From Robiginitomaculum sp. (GTDB taxonomy: Bacteria; Pseudomonadota; Alphaproteobacteria; Caulobacterales; Maricaulaceae): a stretch of DNA of 64,000 nt. The DNA lies in the NCBI GenBank assembly GCA_021776515.1, contig JAJFFS010000016.1:310001-374000 (forward strand), written 5' to 3'. Below the pieces are notes generated by a model, which saw only the letters and a program-made list of their open reading frames with translations, was not told the DNA's origin and did not search any database. The position numbers and the translations under genes are program-made. This document shows, one piece after another, positions 56,949 to 64,000 of the stretch (position 1 is its first letter; every line of letters begins with the position of its first letter).

Positions 56949-57731
56949 TCAGGCAGTAAATTGCTCGGTCAGAATGCGTTCTTCAAGCGTTTTTCCTTCG
57001 TCAAATAGCATGGAGAGTGCGATTGTGCGGCTTTCGCGCACATCCACCAGCGCTACATTACGCACTTCACGATTGTCGGCCACGGCACTAACCGGGCGTT
57101 TATCCGGTTCGCAAATCTCAAAACGCACTTGTGCTGATTGTGATAACAAGGCACCGCGCCAACGTCTGGGCCGAAAAGCGCTGATCGGTGTTAGTGCCAA
57201 CACCTCGGCATTCAAAGGAATGACGGGACCATGGGCAGATAAATTATAGGCGGTGCTGCCCGCTGGTGTAGAGACCAGAATGCCATCGGCAACCAGCTCT
57301 TTCAGGCGTTCCTTGCCATCAATAGATACGCGGATTTTGGCGCTTTGGTGAGTTTGCCGTAATAGCGAAACCTCATTGATGGCCAAGGCATCAAAACTGC
57401 CACCATCAACGGTTTTACCCGTCATGCGCAAAGGACGTATTTGTGCGTGTTCGGCCTTTTGCAAACGCTCAAGCAAATTATCAGTGCTGTATTCATTCAT
57501 TAAAAAGCCGACAGAGCCACAATTCATGCCAAAAACCGGCACGTTTCTACCAATGTTCTTGTGCAAGGTTTCCAGCATAAAGCCATCGCCACCAAGGGCG
57601 ATAACAACATCTGCATTTCCCACCGGGCATTGGCCATACCGGGCAACGAGATTATCAAGCGCAGTTTGCGCCTCTGGGCGCGTCCCGGCAGTAAATGCCA
57701 ATTTGTTATATGATGTTGGTAAAGTGCTCAT
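56949..57731 (-). CDS. nadK: NAD kinase
   Basis: NAD kinase phosphorylates NAD to NADP in the cytosol. The 260-residue protein has the GGDG motif ([14 protein letters not shown], about 44-57), [13 protein letters not shown], an INEVSLLRQ segment and the glycine-rich [17 protein letters not shown] (about 153-169), all family hallmarks. The ATG is unambiguous. It is transcribed with the DUF2336 gene upstream (30-bp gap) and ahead of the large TPR gene. Confidence 0.96.
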   Translation of the reverse strand: MSTLPTSYNKLAFTAGTRPEAQTALDNLVARYGQCPVGNADVVIALGGDGFMLETLHKNIGRNVPVFGMNCGSVGFLMNEYSTDNLLERLQKAEHAQIRPLRMTGKTVDGGSFDALAINEVSLLRQTHQSAKIRVSIDGKERLKELVADGILVSTPAGSTAYNLSAHGPVIPLNAEVLALTPISAFRPRRWRGALLSQSAQVRFEICEPDKRPVSAVADNREVRNVALVDVRESRTIALSMLFDEGKTLEERILTEQFTA

Positions 57732-57761
57732 ACATTTTCGTCTGCGATAGACGTAGATAAG

Positions 57762-58868
57762 TCAAGCTTCGCGGCTTAATAATCTCAGAGCAACAGCGGC
57801 GGCGGCGGGAGAATGATTGTTAAAAGCTGTGGCGGCCTTGTTCCCTTCGTCGCCCGACAGTGAGGCAATTTCCAATCCGGCGCTTTGCATAGCGGTGTGG
57901 ATAGTTGGAAATACACTGCGGTCAATTCGTGCGGCCCGGCAACTTAATGCCAGAGCGTAAAGCGGATCTCTTTTCAGGGCACTACGTAACTGCTCAATGC
58001 CAACCCCAGCCAGACGGGCAAGGGCATGTTCAAACAGGACAATTTTCTTGTCATTGAGTGACTTGACTATAATTGTAGAGCTTAACCGTTCTGACTGGGC
58101 CAGTTTTTCAACCAGCGCCCGGGCCGCGTTTTCCATTTTCTGGTCCGGGTTCGGTTTTGCTGCTGTTTCTTTGTTGGCGATGGCGTCCTTGACCACAGAT
58201 GACAAATGATTGCCATCAACATCAAACCGCTCGGCGATTTCCTGGCGCATGGTCTCGTCAGAATAAGCAAAAAGAGACGGGATCAGGCTGCGCGGCATAT
58301 CATCGCGCTGGCTGAGCTTGGCGCGCAATGATTCAACTCGCCGCGATACCCGAACGCAGGTTGCAAAAGACTCCATGCTTAGCTTGGCACTGGAATTTTG
58401 AACCAATGCTGTTAGCACGTCAGGTTCATCCTGGCGTATCAGGGTCCCGGTTATGGCTTCACTGATATTGGGGCGGCAAGCAATTAATTCTCTGTGCTCT
58501 ACCCCCATAGTTTGTGAAATATCAATGAGATCGCTATCCCGTAGAACCGGGCTTGAGGATATCACTGGCCGGGCGATGGGGGGAACATCCCGTGCCATGA
58601 TCAAAATTAAGGGATGCGCCGCCCAGGCCGCTTTGCACAGCTTATTGGAAAGCGAGATATGGGCATTTTGTTGTACTTTTGGGTAAAGGATAATCATGAT
58701 CTGGCCAACGGCATCTTCCGTGGCGGCATCATCCAAAGGGCCAAGTGCAGAAAGAGAACCCAGAGCTGCAAACAATTGGTCATGATGGCCTGGATCACTT
58801 GACTGTGCCAGTCGAGCCAGATCGGCCATTTTAAATTGAGACGTAAACCCCATCGTTGGAATCCGCAT
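57762..58868 (-). CDS. DUF2336 domain protein
   Basis: This 368-residue protein is mostly alpha-helical with an N-terminal DUF2336 region (about 20-280), seen in the SAWAAHPLILIMARDV-like and RDSDLIDISQTMGVEHRELIA segments. DUF2336 proteins are found almost only in alphaproteobacteria; most are uncharacterised and HEAT-like in helical pattern. There is no signal peptide, so it is probably cytosolic. It lies 30 bp upstream of nadK on the same strand, so the two are likely co-transcribed. No function can be assigned. Confidence 0.75.
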   Translation of the reverse strand: MRIPTMGFTSQFKMADLARLAQSSDPGHHDQLFAALGSLSALGPLDDAATEDAVGQIMIILYPKVQQNAHISLSNKLCKAAWAAHPLILIMARDVPPIARPVISSSPVLRDSDLIDISQTMGVEHRELIACRPNISEAITGTLIRQDEPDVLTALVQNSSAKLSMESFATCVRVSRRVESLRAKLSQRDDMPRSLIPSLFAYSDETMRQEIAERFDVDGNHLSSVVKDAIANKETAAKPNPDQKMENAARALVEKLAQSERLSSTIIVKSLNDKKIVLFEHALARLAGVGIEQLRSALKRDPLYALALSCRAARIDRSVFPTIHTAMQSAGLEIASLSGDEGNKAATAFNNHSPAAAAVALRLLSREA

Positions 58869-59022
58869 TTGCCTTATAAAGAAACATTGTTCTTACAAAT
58901 CAATTGATGTGACGTTAATATTGCCTGGTGGGACTGCATTTGCATTTTTGGATAGAGGCAATTGCAAAGGCAGGCATGGCAAAAAAAGCAGCGGGTATAT
59001 GGGCAGTGTTTATCAATTCACA

Positions 59023-59841
59023 ATGAAGCAAAACCTTGCCGCGATTTTCCTTGTCGGGGCTGTAGGAGTGTGCGTATGCGCATCAGCAGGTGTGCAACCT
59101 GCCTTTGCTGGCGCCTGGCCCATGGAGGCGGGCAAGGGACAAAGTATTTCAACCATGACCTGGCAGGGATCAACACGTGGTTTTGATCGCCGCGGTGAAG
59201 CCAGTGTGGATTTGAGTTTCCAAAAATTCGAGAATGCTGTTTTTCTGGAATATGGTTTGACCGAGAACTGGACAGTTGTTGCCCGTCCGGCTTTGCAAAA
59301 TGTTCGTTTGCGTGTGGGCGATGTTGTTGATGAAGCCAACGGCTTTGGTGCCACGGAATTTTCTGTTCGCCGGGTGCTTCCGGGTTGGGAAAAATGGGTG
59401 CTGTCTGCGCAGACCGGCGTTTTTATGCCCGGTGAAGTTGAAAACGGATTCAACAAACCACTTGGCCAGAATGGGCTGGACTGGGAGATAAGGGCGCTGG
59501 CAGGGCGTTCCCTGGAGTTTGCCGGGCGTCCCGGTTTTGTTGACATACAGGCCGCCTTTCGTGAACGATCACACGGGGCAGGCAATGAAGTACGTCTGGA
59601 TATGACGCTGGGTAGTATGGCTATGAGTCGCGTTCAGTTGCATTTTCAATCTTTTATTGTTATTGGGCTCCCCTCCTCGCGGCCCGGTATTCACACCGTT
59701 GACAGTTTTAAAACACAGCTCAGTGGTGTCTGGTTTTTCAAAGAGAGCCAAGGGTTACAATTATCGCTTTCACGCACACTTTCCGGGCGCAATATTGTGC
59801 GTGATACGGGTATGACTATAGGGTTCTGGCAGCGGTTTTAA
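59023..59841 (+). CDS. Probable outer-membrane beta-barrel protein, unknown function
   Basis: This 272-residue protein has a signal peptide (about 1-31: MKQNLAAIFLVGAVGVCVCA, ending AFAG) and alternating hydrophobic/polar strands to the end, finishing with an aromatic residue (GFWQRF) as in outer-membrane barrels. I do not recognise a named family. In-frame ATG codons at 58999 and 59023 both precede the signal sequence, and no strong ribosome-binding site decides; the shorter form has the more typical signal peptide. It diverges from the DUF2336 gene and converges on the cytochrome c gene, 6 bp apart. Confidence 0.7.
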   Translation: MKQNLAAIFLVGAVGVCVCASAGVQPAFAGAWPMEAGKGQSISTMTWQGSTRGFDRRGEASVDLSFQKFENAVFLEYGLTENWTVVARPALQNVRLRVGDVVDEANGFGATEFSVRRVLPGWEKWVLSAQTGVFMPGEVENGFNKPLGQNGLDWEIRALAGRSLEFAGRPGFVDIQAAFRERSHGAGNEVRLDMTLGSMAMSRVQLHFQSFIVIGLPSSRPGIHTVDSFKTQLSGVWFFKESQGLQLSLSRTLSGRNIVRDTGMTIGFWQRF

Positions 59842-59847
59842 GCTAAT

Positions 59848-60363
59848 TTATTCTGCACTGGCGGTTTGTTCAATGACATAGGCCAAAAGGTCACGGCGGG
59901 CTTTGTCATCTCGAACACCAACAAATGACATGCTGGTCCCGGGTACGGTTTGACGTGGATTTTGCAGCCATTGGTCCAGTGTGGCTTCATCCCAGGTAAG
60001 AGCTGATGCTTTTAAGGCTGCGGAATATTTGAACCCCTGAACACTGGCCGCTGGACGGTCCAGCACGCCATAAAGGTTAGGGCCGATTTTGTTACGCTCG
60101 CCTTGCGCCAGGGTGTGGCAAACCTTGCATTTGGCAAATTGACGTTTGCCTTTGGCCAGATCGGGTGCGGATGATTCTACCGGTGTAGCTGACTCTTCAT
60201 GGGAAGCAGGTGTTTCAACAGGTGTGGGCGCAGCAGGAGCGGGAACAGGATCTGGCTTGGCATCAGTAATTTCTACTGTTTGTTCCGGCGTGGATTGTGG
60301 CCCGCAGGCGCTTAGGCCCAGTGTGGCGCCAATGACCAGAACCCCGTATGCAACCTGTTTCAT
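59848..60363 (-). CDS. Lipoprotein-anchored class I cytochrome c
   Basis: This 171-residue protein has a lipoprotein signal (about 1-20, lipobox LSAC, with C20), a proline/alanine-rich linker (about 30-70) and a class I cytochrome c domain (about 72-168) with heme motif CKVCH (C80, C83, H84) and the distal methionine in PGTSMSF. It would carry electrons in the periplasm while tethered to the membrane, like membrane-anchored c-552/c-556 proteins. GGGAGA precedes the ATG. It is a single gene diverging from the flavoenzyme gene. Confidence 0.92.
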   Translation of the reverse strand: MKQVAYGVLVIGATLGLSACGPQSTPEQTVEITDAKPDPVPAPAAPTPVETPASHEESATPVESSAPDLAKGKRQFAKCKVCHTLAQGERNKIGPNLYGVLDRPAASVQGFKYSAALKASALTWDEATLDQWLQNPRQTVPGTSMSFVGVRDDKARRDLLAYVIEQTASAE

Positions 60364-60496
60364 TTTATTCTCCCATTATCCTTCAGAAGGGATAATATGC
60401 CAGAATACCGAAGTCTATATGTTTAGCATTGATTTAGGTGATTTTCACATTTTACCATGATCCCAGACTGCTTCGGGAAACAAACAGAGACATAAA

Positions 60497-61732
60497 ATGA
60501 AACCAGGTGTTGTTATTGTTGGTGCGGGGCATGGGGCTGGCCAGGCCGCCGCCAGTTTGCGCCAGTTTGGCTATGAGGGACTGATAACCCTGATAGGCGA
60601 AGAAGATCACCCTCCCTATCAGCGTCCGCCCTTGTCCAAGGCCTGGCTGGCCGGTGAAGCCGATCTGGGCGATGTGCTTTATAAGCCAGCAGCATTTTGG
60701 GATGAGTACAATATCACCGTGATAACAGGGTGCAGGGTGGCCAGTATTGACCGCCCGGCAAAGCAGGTTGTTTGCGATGACGGTGTGCAGGTATCCTATT
60801 CACACCTTATTTTGGCTACAGGCGGGCGGGCGCGGCGCATGAATTGCCCCGGTGAAGAGCTTTCGGGTGTGCATGTTTTGCGCACTCTTGATGATGCCAC
60901 GGCGCTTAGCGAGGCTATGCAGGCAGGGAAAAAACTGGTCATTATTGGCGGCGGCTATGTTGGCCTTGAGGTTGCCGCCACGGCCCGCAAACGCGGCCTT
61001 GATGTAACGGTGCTGGAGGCCGAAGAGCGGGTTCTGGCGCGAGTTGCAGGGGCTGATCTTTCTGACTTTTTTGAGAAAAAACATCGCCAGCAGGGCGTTG
61101 AGATAAAAACAGGTGTTATGGCGCAAGCCTTTGAAGGTGAAAGCAAACTAACCGGTGTACGGCTTCAGAATGCTTCAATGCTGGAAGCCGATATTGCCCT
61201 CGTGGGTATTGGTCTTATTCCCAATTTCGAACTGGCGGACGAGGCAGGCCTTGCCTGTGATAATGGCATTGTGGTGAATGAGCTGTGCCGCACAGATGAC
61301 CCCGCCATTTATGCCATTGGTGATGTGACCCGCCACCCCAACGCCATTTATGGCCGCAGCCTTCGCCTTGAATCGGTGCACAACGCACTGGAGCAGGCCA
61401 AAACCGCCGCCGGGGCCATAATGGCGCGCGAAAAACCATACAATCAGGTGCCGTGGTTCTGGTCGGATCAGTATGACATCAAACTGCAAATCGCCGGGCT
61501 GTCAGCAGGTTATGACGAAACCCTTGTGCGTGGTGATATGGATGCCAACAGCTTTGCAGTTTTCTACTTTAAAGGCGGTGTGCTGATTGCCTGTGACGCC
61601 GTAAACGCACCAGCAGAATACATGGCCGCGCGAATGATGATCGCCAAAGGTGCGCGCCTTGACCGGGACATGCTGGCAGACATAAAAGTGCCGATGAAAG
61701 AGGTTATGGCCGGAGCCATGACCACCAGATAA
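60497..61732 (+). CDS. Ferredoxin-reductase-like FAD-dependent oxidoreductase
   Basis: This 411-residue protein has two Rossmann motifs, for FAD (VVIVGAGHGAGQAAASL, about 4-20) and NAD(P)H (LVIIGGGYVGLEVAATA, about 148-164), plus PPYQRPPLSKAWL and the ATGGRARRM and YAIGDVTRHPN segments of the pyridine-nucleotide disulfide/ferredoxin reductase class (rhodocoxin or putidaredoxin reductase type). It would pass electrons from NAD(P)H to a ferredoxin, but no ferredoxin or P450 gene is adjacent. It could serve a partner elsewhere. The ATG start is clear. Confidence 0.9.
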   Translation: MKPGVVIVGAGHGAGQAAASLRQFGYEGLITLIGEEDHPPYQRPPLSKAWLAGEADLGDVLYKPAAFWDEYNITVITGCRVASIDRPAKQVVCDDGVQVSYSHLILATGGRARRMNCPGEELSGVHVLRTLDDATALSEAMQAGKKLVIIGGGYVGLEVAATARKRGLDVTVLEAEERVLARVAGADLSDFFEKKHRQQGVEIKTGVMAQAFEGESKLTGVRLQNASMLEADIALVGIGLIPNFELADEAGLACDNGIVVNELCRTDDPAIYAIGDVTRHPNAIYGRSLRLESVHNALEQAKTAAGAIMAREKPYNQVPWFWSDQYDIKLQIAGLSAGYDETLVRGDMDANSFAVFYFKGGVLIACDAVNAPAEYMAARMMIAKGARLDRDMLADIKVPMKEVMAGAMTTR

Positions 61733-61772
61733 TTCCTAAAACCATAGTTTGTTCTCTAATTGCGATATGTTT

Positions 61773-61802
61773 TTGACAATTTGATATCAAAATGATATCA
61801 TT
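61773..61802 (+). promoter_or_regulatory. Promoter with tandem TGATATCA operator before the SPFH operon
   Basis: A -35 box TTGACA (61773-61778) is 17 bp from a -10 box TATCAT (61796-61801). Two palindromes, TTGATATCAA (61781-61790) and AATGATATCATT (61791-61802), sit on the spacer and -10 box with centres 11 bp apart, one helical turn. Each contains TGATATCA. A repressor bound here would block the promoter; the RHH protein of the operon is the natural candidate. Confidence 0.55.
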
Positions 61803-61832
61803 TGTTCATAAAAATAGATGAGGAGACTTATT

Positions 61833-62702
61833 ATGATGCAAGAACGAGCGAAACAATCCGTACCCGGAATTCCGGTATTGATATTGGCAAGTATGTTAGG
61901 ATTAGGCGGGATTGCGGCCATTGTTTATCTGTTGGCCATGGATTCGGTTATCATGCCGCTGGTGTTGATTGTGCTGACGCCTTTGGCTTGCCTTTTTCTT
62001 CTAACCGGCTTGTACAAGGTTGAACCAAACCAGTCAGCAGTGCTGAGCCTGTTTGGCAAATATGTGGGGACTAACCGTTCGCAAGGATTACATTTCAACA
62101 ACCCGTTTTATTCCAAGAAAAAAATCTCCTTGCGTGTGCGTAATTTTGAAAGCGGGCGTTTGAAGGTGAATGATTCTGGTGGCTCACCTATTGAAATTGC
62201 GGCCATTGTGGTGTGGGAAGTCGCTGACAGCGCCGAGGCAGTGTTTAACGTCGATGAGTATGAGAGCTTTGTGCAGATACAATCTGAGGCGGCGATCCGC
62301 TCTATGGCAACCAGCTACCCTTACGATCCGCACAAAGAGGGCGAGACATCCTTACGCTCGCACCCGATGGAAATATCTGAACGGATGAGGGTAGAAATTC
62401 AGGACCGCCTGACCAAGGCTGGAATCAATGTTATTGAGTCGCGTATTTCGCATTTGGCCTATTCGCCCGAGATCGCTCAGGCAATGTTGCAACGCCAACA
62501 GGCCGGGGCCATTATTGCGGCGCGGCAACGCATTGTTGAAGGCGCAGTTGGCATGGTCGAATCCGCACTGAATGCGTTGAAAGACAAGGGCGTGGTTGAT
62601 CTGGATGATGAGCGCCGCGCAACTATGGTTAGCAACCTTCTGGTGGTGTTGTGTTCGGACCGGGCCACCCAGCCCGTGGTCAATACCGGCTCGATTTACT
62701 AG
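61833..62702 (+). CDS. SPFH/band-7 domain membrane protein
   Basis: This 289-residue protein has two hydrophobic segments at the N-terminus (about 15-35 and 42-65) and an SPFH domain (about 65-245) with [17 protein letters not shown], then [13 protein letters not shown] and a helical region ending near the C-terminus. SPFH proteins (stomatin, prohibitin, HflK/C, flotillin) form large ring assemblies that organise membrane patches. No partner protease or NfeD gene is adjacent. The frame opens at 61818, but the ATG at 61833 with AGGAGA 6 nt before it is chosen. It leads an operon with an RHH protein and a DUF4177 protein. Confidence 0.87.
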   Translation: MMQERAKQSVPGIPVLILASMLGLGGIAAIVYLLAMDSVIMPLVLIVLTPLACLFLLTGLYKVEPNQSAVLSLFGKYVGTNRSQGLHFNNPFYSKKKISLRVRNFESGRLKVNDSGGSPIEIAAIVVWEVADSAEAVFNVDEYESFVQIQSEAAIRSMATSYPYDPHKEGETSLRSHPMEISERMRVEIQDRLTKAGINVIESRISHLAYSPEIAQAMLQRQQAGAIIAARQRIVEGAVGMVESALNALKDKGVVDLDDERRATMVSNLLVVLCSDRATQPVVNTGSIY

Positions 62703-62711
62703 GGAAAGCTA

Positions 62712-62909
62712 ATGGCCCCTAAAGCCAAAAAAAATTACCCGTTACGCATTCATGCAGACATTTTGGATGCCATGAAACGCTGGTCGGATGATGAATTGCG
62801 ATCATTAAACGGGCAGATCGAGTACGTCCTGCGCGATGCATTGCGTCGCGCCGGGCGGCTTAAAGAACGCCCGCCGGAAGTTACTGAAACCGAGGAACAG
62901 AAAAAATGA
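62712..62909 (+). CDS. Arc-like ribbon-helix-helix DNA-binding protein
   Basis: This 65-residue protein has the ribbon-helix-helix pattern: a basic lead (APKAKKNYPLRIHADIL, about 2-18) that would form the DNA-contacting strand, then two helices (about 19-28 and 31-50) joined by DDELRSLNGQIE. It resembles the Arc/MetJ class in length and layout. Such proteins bind operators as dimers, often tandem half-sites, and often repress their own operon. It lies 9 bp after the SPFH gene and overlaps the DUF4177 gene by 4 bp (ATGA). Confidence 0.78.
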   Translation: MAPKAKKNYPLRIHADILDAMKRWSDDELRSLNGQIEYVLRDALRRAGRLKERPPEVTETEEQKK

Positions 62910-63094
62910 AAACCAAGTGGAGCTACAGACTGGAGCGTGTAAAGCCAGCCACTTTTGCCAATGCAGAAGCGAGAGCTGAACAGATCAATGATGCCTTAAA
63001 CAGACGCGGGCTGGAGGGCTGGGAACTGGTCGACGTTATCTATGCGCCTATGACTAGTGCCGAAACCCATCTCTATTTCAAACGACCAATTTGA
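62906..63094 (+). CDS. DUF4177 family small protein
   Basis: This 62-residue protein has the DUF4177 features: short strand W/Y-rich start (KWSYRLERVKP), a helix (about 18-32), GLEGWELVDVIYAP and a final strand HLYFKRPI. Family members are small cytosolic proteins of unknown function. Its overlap with the RHH gene shows they are translated together. It is the last gene of the operon, 10 bp before the converging RND pump end. Confidence 0.78.
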   Translation: MKTKWSYRLERVKPATFANAEARAEQINDALNRRGLEGWELVDVIYAPMTSAETHLYFKRPI

Positions 63095-63103
63095 GTGAAG
63101 GTG

Positions 63104-64000
63104 TCACTCCGCGGGATGGGTTGGTTTTTTACCCAGGCCAAGTCCCGCTATTTGATCTTTGATAAACCGGGCACAATTGGCGAAGCCCGCCCGCACCCGT
63201 GATGGAGCGCCCAACAGCACCGGCGTCAGGATTAGCGTTAGCAAGGTAGCAAAGCTTAGCCCCCAGACCACGGTGGCGGCCAGGGGAACCCACCATTCGG
63301 CGGAGGGGCCACCAATGGTGATCTCGCCCTTGAAGAAATTGGCATTGACCATGAACACCATGGGCAGCAGCCCCAATATGGTGGTGATGGTGGTCAGTAG
63401 CACCGGGCGCAGACGTTGCGCAGCGGTGCGCACCACCGCTTCATCCGGCTCAAAGCCCAGAGCGCGCATATGTTGATAGGTATCAATCAGCACAATGTTG
63501 TTGTTGACCACAATACCGGCCAGCGCCACCACCCCGGTGCCGACCATCAGCACGCTGATATATTCCAGTGGTGCCTCCAGCTGGATGCCGATCAGCACCC
63601 CGGTGATGGAAAGAACTACCGCTTGCAGTGTTAAAAATACGTGCCAGATATTGTTGAACTGCATGAGCAGGATCACCGCCATCATAAAGAGAGCCGCCCC
63701 CATAGCCCCGATGAAGAAGCTGGAGGCATTGGCGGTTTCTTCATCGGCACCGCGAAAATTTATGCTGACGCCGGGCGGTAAACCAGCTTCTGACATCCAG
63801 CTTTTAATATCATCGATGAGAAGGTTGGCGGCATAGCCTTCTTTGGCATTGGCGCGCACTTCGATAACCCGGCGGCCATCGCGCCTGGCGATTTTATCGA
63901 CGCGCTGGCTGGCCTTGCGGGTGACAAAATTGGAAACGGGCACCGGCCCTTGCGGTGTGGTGACGCGCAGACGGTCTAGCTGATCAATATTGCGGGCTTC
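63104..64000 (-). CDS. RND efflux transporter, C-terminal part
   Basis: This partial gene reads to the right edge of the window; the frame is open at its 5' side with no true start visible, so about 299 residues of the C-terminal part are seen. Segments such as GVSINFRGADEE, ILLMQFNNIWHVFLTLQAV, VALAGIVVNNNIVLIDTY and RLRPVLLTTITTILGLLPMVF are characteristic of the second porter/membrane half of the hydrophobe/amphiphile efflux (HAE) RND family, the AcrB/MexB group. These inner-membrane pumps exchange protons for drugs or amphiphiles. The partner adaptor gene lies outside the window. Confidence 0.93.
   Translation of the reverse strand, partial: EARNIDQLDRLRVTTPQGPVPVSNFVTRKASQRVDKIARRDGRRVIEVRANAKEGYAANLLIDDIKSWMSEAGLPPGVSINFRGADEETANASSFFIGAMGAALFMMAVILLMQFNNIWHVFLTLQAVVLSITGVLIGIQLEAPLEYISVLMVGTGVVALAGIVVNNNIVLIDTYQHMRALGFEPDEAVVRTAAQRLRPVLLTTITTILGLLPMVFMVNANFFKGEITIGGPSAEWWVPLAATVVWGLSFATLLTLILTPVLLGAPSRVRAGFANCARFIKDQIAGLGLGKKPTHPAE

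Overview
The window reads as chromosome of an alphaproteobacterium of moderate GC. The support is a complete mraZ-to-lpxC division and cell-wall (dcw) cluster in alphaproteobacterial order, an alphaproteobacterial-looking RNase P RNA, a full CtrA-type box (TTAA-N7-TTAA) ahead of ftsZ, a DUF2336 protein, tRNAs with encoded CCA, and intergenic repeats of the CTTCGACAAGCTCAGGATGAGG type common in this class. I cannot fix the order or genus. No phage, transposase, CRISPR array or plasmid gene is visible.

Layout. 1-8 kb: the end of an APC-family permease, two hybrid histidine kinases with near-identical kinase/receiver halves but different sensors (one carries a c-type heme motif), alanine dehydrogenase, and a divergent Lrp/AsnC regulator. 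8-9.5 kb: tRNA-Pro(CGG), a BaiN/HI0933-type flavoprotein and tRNA-Gln(TTG). 9.5-18.2 kb: a TonB2-like energy-transduction operon (DUF3450, TtpC-like ExbB, ExbB, two ExbD, two TonB, a TPR protein) facing a periplasmic esterase. 18.2-29.6 kb: an XRE regulator with a membrane partner, polA, a HEPN/zinc-ribbon protein, rnpB, an AmpD-type amidase, a small membrane protein, a DjlA-like co-chaperone and a fused 5-oxoprolinase. 29.6-30.7 kb: about 1.1 kb of non-coding repeats.

30.6-50.5 kb: the dcw cluster, mraZ rsmH ftsL ftsI murE murF mraY murD ftsW murG murC murB ddl ftsQ ftsA ftsZ lpxC. Most genes overlap by 1-8 bp and are probably translationally coupled. A reversed glycine-zipper gene interrupts it between ftsA and ftsZ. 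MraZ operator repeats precede mraZ, and a CtrA box precedes ftsZ, so two entry points for cell-cycle control are visible.

50.5-64 kb: a FlaEY-like beta-propeller protein with flagellin-IN-like segments, facing a very large TPR protein; then NAD kinase, a DUF2336 protein, an outer-membrane barrel candidate, a lipoprotein cytochrome c, a ferredoxin-reductase-like flavoenzyme, a small operon of SPFH protein, ribbon-helix-helix protein and DUF4177 protein with a tandem-palindrome promoter, and the end of an RND efflux pump. The loci I consider least described are the duplicated TonB2-like operon, the SPFH/RHH/DUF4177 operon with its apparent autoregulatory site, the HEPN/zinc-ribbon gene, and the FlaEY-like/TPR pair beside the dcw cluster.
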